Assembly (NCBI GenBank): GCA_004151065.3
Contig: NWUY0300075552.1
Location: 1-14,781, forward strand
From: Larix sibirica
Taxonomy: Eukaryota > Streptophyta > Pinopsida > Pinales > Pinaceae
Length of the DNA: 14,781 nucleotides
Direction: 5' to 3'
Shown: positions 8,352 through 14,781 of the stretch, one piece after another
Layout of the letters: each line of letters opens with the position of its first letter
How positions within the stretch are numbered: position 1 is the first letter of the stretch
Made by a program: the position numbers and the translations under genes
Notes under the pieces: generated by a model
What the model was told of the DNA's origin: nothing
Databases searched by the model: none
The model's input: the letters and a program-made list of their open reading frames with translations, nothing else

Positions 8352-8679
8352 GTAACTATATGTTGGCATTCTTTTGTGCATAGATTACAGAGGCAATCAA
8401 GAGCAATGGTTTGTTGAATTCTTTAAATAGAAGTCCTGAAAATGTTTTAAAATATCTCAAATCCTTTTCATAAAATTTCTCAACGTTCCAAAATTCAAAG
8501 TTACGAAGGGGTTTGGATGGAACTAAATCAGGTATGCGTCTCTGATATTTGGCGTAAGCATTTCCCTTCTTTAAGAATGTAAAGTTAAAGTGGTTAAATT
8601 ATGGGTAAGTGGCTAAGAAAGTTAACATTTGTGCTTCAGCCTCATCATTATAGTCAGAGAGCCCTACGCAGCTTGTCAT
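8352..8679 (-). other. Unrecognised open stretch in frame with the kinase fragment
   Basis: From an ATG at 8679-8677 the minus strand reads about 108 codons with only one stop (after FLATYP, near 8607), ending near 8352. Readable parts include GLSDYNDEAEAQML, LKKGNAYAKYQRRIPDL and NFEFWNVEKFYEKDLRYF. This is the same frame as the kinase fragment at 8280-8080, though several stops lie between them. In DNA this AT-rich such an opening is longer than expected by chance. I recognise no family. It could be the upstream part of the same pseudogene or chance. Confidence 0.3.
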
Positions 8680-8689
8680 GGTGTTTTAA

Positions 8690-10080
8690 TAAATTTAATT
8701 CTACCAATATAACAACCTTTTAACTTAGTTGCTTTATTATTATTTATTATTTTTGCAGTTATAACTAACTGTTTTATTGGAAGCAAATCTGTGTTTCTTA
8801 AAGTTATTTGAAATCTACTTGTTGTCTTTCCACGAGTGTGCAAATGGGTAGGACTGCCTGTATGTGAAGGTACTCCTGCTTTAGCTTTTATGACACTACA
8901 CTGAAGACCGACAAAAAAGGAAGCCAATTATTTTCATTAAAATCTAGTATATTTTCATCCTTATAGTGTCTAATTGGTTCACTTCAATCTTACAGTTATG
9001 GCCACCTAACATGTCCCATAATAATTGCAAAGTAAATGCGAAGTTAAAATAGTCATGGAAAATAGAGGAAACTTGTAAAACATATTTTGGCTTAATATAT
9101 TATTATGTTATTCTCCTAACAATCATTTTGTTCAAGTTATTTCCATTAATAATGTGAGTGAAATAAATATTATATCTTCTCTTAGTTTTATGTTAGTATT
9201 TACTTTCTTTTATCAAATTTTCTAGGTGTCAAAACAAGTAAATGCATAAGATAACTAATTGTTCTATAAATAGGTCATGGTATCACCAAGGAAAATTATA
9301 AGATTCTTGTGATCTTGTATTGGGAGATTGCCTCGAGATTGCCCCTTGAAACAACATTACAACAAGAGAGATAGAAGCATAGCTTCAAGTCCCTGCCAAA
9401 GTTAAAAGCAAAACACGGGAAAGTTGCTATGCCACCGGGAGAATTGTATATGTGTGTTCAATAGAAACCCTAGTTCCAATAGAGACTTGAATATTTTGGA
9501 GCATGCATGATGCATTAAATTAATAGTATTTCATTTGCAAGTATATAGGCGGGAGTTCGAAAATGGACTATTTCATTGGGAAAATTGTTGTCTAAAAACA
9601 TGATAAAGATAGGTGGATTACGAAAAAATAGGAAGCAAATGCGAGGTTGCAGAAAAGATTTCATTACAAAACGATACGTGGCTTACGAATATACCAATTC
9701 TTTCTTTAGTTATTATAGTTGTTACATGTCCTCAACGTGCATTAATCTTTGAATTGCAATAGAAGATTGTTTCACACTTTAAAAAAAATTCTACACCAGA
9801 ACATTATTTTTATTCGAATTTTATGTTATAATTATAATAAGGTAGGGACTGTTATAATATATAGCAGGAAATACCTATCCCGCTGCAATCCTCAAGAAGA
9901 GAGATACTGCAGCATTGTTTTGGAGTCCTCATGACTGTGTTATAGCAATATGAGTTGTTGTAGATAGCAAATTTCACTGAGATATTTTTTCTCATAGTTT
10001 TCATTGTTTGCACTCATAGACCAGACCTCGGGTTGCGTGGAAGTTGCACATATGTTTAGAGTTTAATGCTCTATGCATTA
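8690..10080. other. AT-rich intergenic stretch, no gene seen
   Basis: No family is recognisable in any frame. A minus-strand opening of 83 codons at 8927-8676 resembles nothing known to me. A TATA-like ctataaatag at 9264-9273 is followed by tggtatca at 9278-9285, with no coding region downstream to support a promoter. Confidence 0.5.
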
Positions 10081-10083
10081 GTT

Positions 10084-10115
10084 AATTTATCTCTACCTGC
10101 AATTTATCTCTACCT
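10084..10115. repeat. Short tandem repeat, 17-bp period
   Basis: The 15-bp word aatttatctctacct occurs at 10084-10098 and at 10101-10115, with two bases (gc) between. It is a local duplication with no evident role. Confidence 0.8.
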
Positions 10116-10233
10116 ACCAGCAAGGACGGTGAGAAGTTAGAGGACTCAAAGGTAAAAAAAAAATTGCCTCCCATGCACTTACAAAATAGTAAACTAGATT
10201 ATCACAAAACTGGTATATGAAAGAAAATATTTC

Positions 10234-10333
10234 AAACCCGAAAATATACATAAAGAAATATGGATTGAATAAACTTCCTCATTAAACCCAAAAATATACA
10301 TAAAGAAATATCGATTGAATAAACATCCTCATT
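10234..10333. repeat. 50-bp tandem duplication, two copies
   Basis: Units at 10234-10283 and 10284-10333 match at about 47 of 50 positions. They share blocks such as aaatatacataaagaaatat, attgaataaac and tcctcatt. The region is non-coding and the copies have diverged slightly. Confidence 0.85.
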
Positions 10334-12640
10334 ATTTTTTTTATAAACAATTGTTCTTCTTTAAAATTTCTCTACTCAGAATGTGGGAGGCACATTCAAC
10401 AATTCGATAATTAAAACTATCAATACGACATAATGCAGAATCCATTAACTATATAAGACACAACCAAGGATTGAATCCTGGACATTTGCGCATGTTCATT
10501 ACAACGCATCACAAGATTATCAACATAATATTACTTACAAGCATAATTGAGAAGAAGCACAAGCATAAAATTATTGGCAAGCAGGCTGGCCTACGCCCTA
10601 TGTCCTAGCTCACGTTATGAGCTTAGAGAATCAACATACAAACATTCAATTATTTTCGGATCGAACCTCAACTTGATCTTCACTCTACCACCAAATTTTC
10701 ATGAAGGAATTTGATATAATTGTCCCAATGATTAATAATTATCGCAACAAAGAAATCCTTTCTATACTTTTTTAGAGTGGTCTACATTTCAAGTTTTTAA
10801 GTCATTTACACTATTGGCCTTCATCTAAACACATTTATATATCATAAACCTTTATCAACAAAGTGGAAGTGGCCACAAACACTAAACTCTTTAGTCACAC
10901 AAGCATATGCCAAGTGGAGAAAATTACGTAAGATGAATTTTAGAATCCAAATAGAAAAAGACCTACTAAGACTCAATTTTGGGAAGGCCCGATTCTTGCA
11001 CATAACTAGTGTAATCGGGAAAAAAAACAATAGAAAAATCCCTAAACTTCCACCCCAAAATAAATCCAAAAGTACAAAGTCAAAAAAGGCAACAAGAAGC
11101 CTAAAATCAAAAAGACTCTTTCCAAAACTTTTCACCCAAGGAAACCAGAAGGACTAACTGAGAATAATCACAAAAAGTAAGTATAATATTTCTAAGAGGT
11201 CACTTGAATACCTTAACAATCAGAGACCTTCAAATCTTTTCAAAAAAATGGTGAAAAAGGAATAAGATCCGATACTCTTCTTCAAAAGCCTTTTTATGTC
11301 AAAAAGACTCAAAAACCAATCCAAGATCAATCACTGAGCAAACACCAAAATTCTAAGTTGTACTAACCAGACCTAGGATAAGCAAAGACTCCCAAAAATC
11401 CAATAAAAACCCCACGGATAGGGAAAAAAATGAAAAAACACTTCCCACGGGACAAAATGTTGGTGAGCCAAAGCATAGTAGCATTCCAAACACTATTGTG
11501 TAGATTCTCAAGGGAATTTTTGGACCAAAAATACCACTTTCATGAAGGTGAAAGGCATTATTGTACTGAAAGTCACAAAATTCAAGTCCAACTCAAAAAC
11601 TTGAAGGGTCGATATGTATACTAAATCCTTATATCAATACTAACTTGTAAATGGACTCTAAACAACCACGAAAACTTGAAGAATGGACTTAGGAAACCCC
11701 AAAACATATTACTAACTCCCAACAGATTCGCCAATTCTATTGTGCAGAAAAGTATCCTATGACTGGATTGATATCACCAACATACTAGAGTTGAATAATA
11801 CAAACATCTAGTGCTTTACAGAAATAAAATTAGGGTTTATATTCAAACAAAGCTAAACTAGGATTTAAAAGATAGAGAATCATGTACCTTGTTTAAGGAG
11901 TTTGATCCTAACTTTTGTTGCTCCAAGATTTGTTCCAAACCTTAAACCCAAGAACCTGCAAAACCATTACAGTACCTTCCTCAAACACATTTGGATACAT
12001 AAGATTGTGTAAATTCAAATAAAACATAGAAATAAACAATCTAATCAAATGAACATCAACATGTAACCAAATCTGAGAGAATAATGAACACACTAGTTAG
12101 GGAAGTGAATTCAAGTCTCCAATCTTTATTCAAAATAGCATAAAGTTACAAATATATATTTAACTTCCAAGCACCTTTCGAAACCTTGATTTCGGGTCCC
12201 CTGTTTGTCTTCTCAAAGAATCCAAACCAAAGCTCCAATGCATAAGGGTTTGAAACTGACTAGGGAAACAACTTCAAGACATAGGGCATGGACAACATGG
12301 GATAGAGAGTAGGAATTCCTCTAGCATAACAACACTTACTCCAAAATTCCATGCTTCATATATCATCTCCCTTGCTTTTATACTAAGTAGAGATGGCTAC
12401 CTTTGGTTAGGAGCAATTGTAATCGAGAGGGAGGTTGCCAAAACCACCCAAACTACCCAAAATTCGAATTTTTTTATATTGTTTGTCATTTTAAGGAAAA
12501 AACGATGGTGATACAAAGGGAACCTATGTGTAACACACTGGTGAGACAAAGGCAACCTGCGTTTTCAGGAAAAAATTCTACTGGACATCTCATTAGGGTT
12601 TTTTTTGTCTCCAAAACCAGTTACAAAGATTCTAATTGCT
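10334..12640. other. Long AT-rich region, no gene seen
   Basis: I find no recognisable gene, RNA gene or mobile element here. From about 10930 to 11450 the plus strand is rich in A and poor in T, with runs such as gggaaaaaaaac and ccaaaaatccaataaaaacc. Openings of 60-97 codons on both strands have low-complexity translations (Lys- and Ser-rich, or the Phe/Leu-rich reverse) and look like composition effects. The stretch 11820-12400 has more even composition and could be an old repeat, but I cannot name it. Confidence 0.5.
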
Positions 12641-12729
12641 AGGGAATCACTGGATAAGTTAAGGCCATAATGTCAAGCACCAAATTAAGGCTCTTCCATC
12701 CATAGTGTCCTTTTGTGTGAGAAACATAC

Positions 12730-12799
12730 TTGTCATGAAAGTGTCATCATGAAAATGTGATCATGCGAACATCATCATGAAAGTGTTGTCATGGACGTA
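12730..12799 (+). repeat. 14-bp tandem repeat, five imperfect units
   Basis: Five consecutive 14-mers start at 12730, 12744, 12758, 12772 and 12786. The first is ttgtcatgaaagtg and the fourth is tcatcatgaaagtg. Each keeps a tcatg core, and tcatga in three of them is palindromic. The array ends about 67 bases before the gag start codon, in what would be the LTR or leader of the copia-type element. Confidence 0.85.
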
Positions 12800-13247
12800 G
12801 AAGTGCCAATTTGTGTTCTAACACAAGGTTACCTTCATAACAATTTAGTAGCTAGAAGGAATATCCTTGAAATACATGGAAAAGCAAGAAAGTTTAGGTA
12901 AATACGAAGAACCATTATTTGATGGATCAGATTATGAATCATGGAGTATAAATATGAAGGCATATTTGATGGCACTTAGGAATATTGTTTGGAATTTAGT
13001 TTTGATTGTTCCACAAATAAATGCACAGCTAAAAAGAATTCAAGGAAAGGTAATGCTATGGAAATAAATGCCATCCAGAATGGATTATTTTATCCTGTGA
13101 AAGTTTTTGTTGGGATCATGTACATCATTTAAATATCTTTGGGACAAGCTACATAATCTTTACACAATTGACGAATTCATTGAAAAGGAAGAGCCACCAA
13201 AAGAAGAAGCAAACCCCAAAAATGTACCAAGTAAATTACTCTTTAAA

Positions 13248-13289
13248 TGTTTTAAATGCGAAAGAATAGGACATTCTACTGCTGAGTGT
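13248..13289 (+). other. Intact CCHC zinc knuckle 1 of gag
   Basis: The codons spell CFKCERIGHSTAEC, matching Cys-x2-Cys-x4-His-x4-Cys, followed by PYEE as in plant copia gag. This motif binds RNA in the nucleocapsid part. Confidence 0.85.
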
Positions 13290-14213
13290 CCATATGAAGA
13301 AGGGAAAGCTAGCGGTTCATAAGAACAAGAAACTTTCCTTATGACCATGATTACAAATCCTATTGATGAAGAAAATGAAAATCATCAGAAAGAAACGACA
13401 GATTCATAAAAAGAAGAAAAGGAGAAGGATCAAATCTGCAAAATGCAAGACGCTGAAATTATTTCCCTAAGAAAGAAATTGAAGAAATTTATGGATCTTG
13501 AAGAAGAGTCAAGAACACTTTTTGAAAGCATGATAACACAAGAAGAAGAAATAATTCATATGTATCAAGAAGTTGAAAAGACCATTGTTGTTCTAAGAAT
13601 TCAAATAGAAGATGCCAATAAAATTGAAGACCTGACAAGTCAACTTCTAGAGAAGAAGGAATTTTGTCAATCTCAAGAGTTGGAGATCCTTTCACTAAAT
13701 GAATAGAATGAAAATATTGTTGTTTCCATAAGAAATCAAGTGTAAGAAACAAATATAATTGAAGAATTCCTAACAAGTCAACTAAAGGAGAAGGGAGACA
13801 TTTTCCAAGAAAGAGAGTTTGATATTATTACTCCACAAAAGGAATTGGAGAAGATAGCTACCACAAACTTGAAGTTTGAGAAGAGCACGTTGATCTTAGA
13901 TGAAATTATCATCCAGCAAATATATTCGCTTGATAATACTGGTTTTGGCTATGATGAACAGAAGAATGTTGAAGAAGGTGAAAGCTCGAAACCACTAGCA
14001 AATAAAGTTGAAGAGAATTGTTCCAATCTACCAGAAAAGAAAATTGAAGAGAATGATAAGAGTTATGCGGACATTCTCATAAACTCCCATCAAGACAAAT
14101 ATTACAAAGGAAGAATTCATCGTCATCAAGATTCAGATAAACATGGATACATAGAAGTTGCACCATCAATAAGATCTTCTACACCCAGATATCTAAGCAT
14201 CTATCTTGGAAAG

Positions 14214-14422
14214 TGTTTCTCTTGCAATAATTTTGGGCTAGAGATTGCAAATCTTATGGAGGAAATTCTCAAGAAAGAAATAGAAGTGTCCACTTGAACT
14301 GCAATGTTTAATGTTACAATTTCCACAATTATGGACACATGGAAAGATATTGTATAAGCATGGTAAATCACAATGTTGAATGCTTCAAATGTCATGACTA
14401 TGGACACACGGCAAAATATTGT
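14214..14422 (+). other. Cluster of three C-terminal zinc-knuckle modules, two damaged
   Basis: Module a (14214-14248) begins CFSCNNFG and continues RDC after a single missing base that removes the His. Module b (14312-14353) reads CYNFHNYGHMERYC, with Phe (ttc) where the second Cys should be. Module c (14381-14422) reads CFKCHDYGHTAKYC and is complete. Modules b and c share a frame that differs from the main gag frame. A TAA lies directly before module b and a TGA directly after module c. Confidence 0.75.
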
Positions 14423-14595
14423 TGAAACAACATGGAAATATCTACTAGACAAAAGGTTACAAAGTTTTGGAGAAGAAAATCAAAATATTTACAGGGGTCA
14501 TCCCCAAATAGAAGCATGAGTTTAGGGGTAACATCCCCAAAGAGGAGGAATATTGATAGGGGGAGTTGCAGTAGGATCAGGAAAAAGAATCATCC

Positions 14596-14682
14596 TTTGC
14601 CATTGATGTCAAAGGGGGAGAGAAATTTCAAGAGCATGATGATATGGGGAGTATGATGGTTTCCATCAATGGAAAAGGGGGA
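14596..14682 (+). other. Copia-like 3' spacer and polypurine tract
   Basis: tttgccattgatgtcaaagg (14596-14615), continuing gggagag, resembles the spacer that follows pol in many plant copia elements. At 14671-14682 ggaaaaggggga is a polypurine tract that would prime plus-strand synthesis. It is followed by tattattggataagg, a plausible LTR start. Its place right after gag implies that pol has been lost. Confidence 0.5.
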
Positions 14683-14781
14683 TATTATTGGATAAGGTTT
14701 TCATCCAAGCATAAGTGCATATAAATCCAAAATGGTCCCCATATGGCGTAGCTATTAAGCATGGCCCTCATGGGATGAGAT
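14683..14781 (+). other. Putative start of 3' LTR, cut by the window end
   Basis: The sequence directly after the polypurine tract begins tattattggataagg and runs to the last base. Only about 95 bases are visible, so its end, a TG/CA pair and a target duplication cannot be checked. No convincing second copy is found elsewhere in the window beyond the shared word tggataag at 12651-12658. Confidence 0.35.

Larger units (their letters stand above)
12867..14480 (+). pseudogene. Copia-type gag pseudogene with multiple CCHC zinc knuckles
   Basis: Gag packages the element RNA into particles. The start MEKQESLGKYEEPLFDGSDY, then WSINMKAYLMAL, matches the DUF4219/UBN2 pattern (PLFDGxNYxxWSxRMKxYL). 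A local shift covers about 13061-13105 (NAIQNGLF), then LWDKLHNLY resumes the first frame. The usual ~150 residues of UBN2 after this point are missing and the sequence goes straight to knuckle 1, CFKCERIGHSTAEC (13248-13289). A long charged region likely to form coiled coil follows (EEII, KKLKKF, EKTIVVLRIQIED), broken by stops at 13320-13322, 13407-13409, 13704-13706 and 13743-13745. Three more knuckle modules lie at 14214-14422, after a one-base loss near 14237. It is not functional. Confidence 0.75.
12651..14781 (+). mobile_element. Degenerate gag-only Ty1/copia-type LTR element, partial
   Basis: The gag pseudogene at 12867-14480 is followed within about 200 bases by an AAAGGGGGAGAG-type spacer, a polypurine tract and a sequence that looks like the start of a 3' LTR running off the window. 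No protease, integrase, RT or RNase H motif lies between gag and the tract, which fits a non-autonomous gag-only (TR-GAG-like) element made by internal deletion. The left limit is uncertain. The word tggataag at 12651-12658 recurs at 14689-14696 after the tract, and a poor primer-binding-site-like string lies near 12845-12858, so a 5' LTR of about 190 bp is possible but unproven. Confidence 0.5.

Noticed and set aside
9264-9285. TATA-like ctataaatag followed by tggtatca, like an LTR promoter or initiator-Met primer site
   Set aside because: Only eight bases match, there is no LTR pair, and no coding sequence follows.
10468-10478. ggattgaatcc resembles a Pol III B box (9 of 11)
   Set aside because: No A box at the right distance upstream and no tRNA fold, so neither a tRNA gene nor a SINE is supported.
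10842-11157. Overlapping openings of 97 (minus) and 74 (plus) codons
   Set aside because: Both come from the A-rich composition. The translations are Lys/Ser-rich or Phe/Leu-rich with no family pattern.
1-14781. CRISPR arrays, rRNA, tRNA, bacterial operons or riboswitches
   Set aside because: No evenly spaced repeat-spacer units, no RNA gene signatures and no prokaryotic gene structure. The content is that of a plant nuclear genome.

Overview
The window looks like AT-rich intergenic DNA from a large plant genome, probably a gymnosperm. This rests on family resemblance: an L1-type LINE whose ORF1 carries a DUF4283-like domain, a Ty1/copia-type gag with several zinc knuckles, and a receptor-like-kinase fragment. 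I see no intact host gene. Everything coding is broken by stops or frameshifts.

Layout. (1) 1-610 is AT-rich flank with no gene. (2) 620-7909, minus strand, is a nearly complete but decayed LINE of about 7.3 kb. A poly(A) tail (T9 on the plus strand, 620-628) and an exact 9-bp repeat (accaaatga at 611-619 and 7910-7918) mark its ends. In transcription order it holds ORF1 (7909 to 6393: DUF4283-like domain, damaged CCHC knuckle, basic tail), then ORF2 (6392 to 1108: EEP endonuclease, reverse transcriptase, zf-RVT, RNase H, and a long C-terminal extension), then a 3' region with a possible small third ORF, then the tail. (3) 7919-8680 holds a short AT-rich repeat and a minus-strand pseudogene fragment of an LRR receptor kinase, with an unrecognised open stretch upstream in the same frame. 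(4) 8690-12640 is AT-rich, with short tandem duplications but no gene I can support. (5) 12651-14781, plus strand, is a degenerate non-autonomous Ty1/copia-type element. It has gag with one central and three C-terminal zinc-knuckle modules, followed directly by what looks like the 3' spacer, the polypurine tract and the start of a 3' LTR. No protease, integrase or RT is visible between them.

How the parts work together. In a live LINE, ORF1 would bind the RNA. ORF2 would nick the target, prime reverse transcription on it and remove the RNA strand. Here both ORFs are dead, with roughly four frameshifts in ORF1 and six in ORF2 plus many stops. The most interesting points are the ~390-codon reading frame kept after RNase H, the TAA/ATG abutment of ORF1 and ORF2 in one frame, the possible ORF3, and the gag-only LTR element. 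All family assignments were made by eye from motifs and no database search was run.
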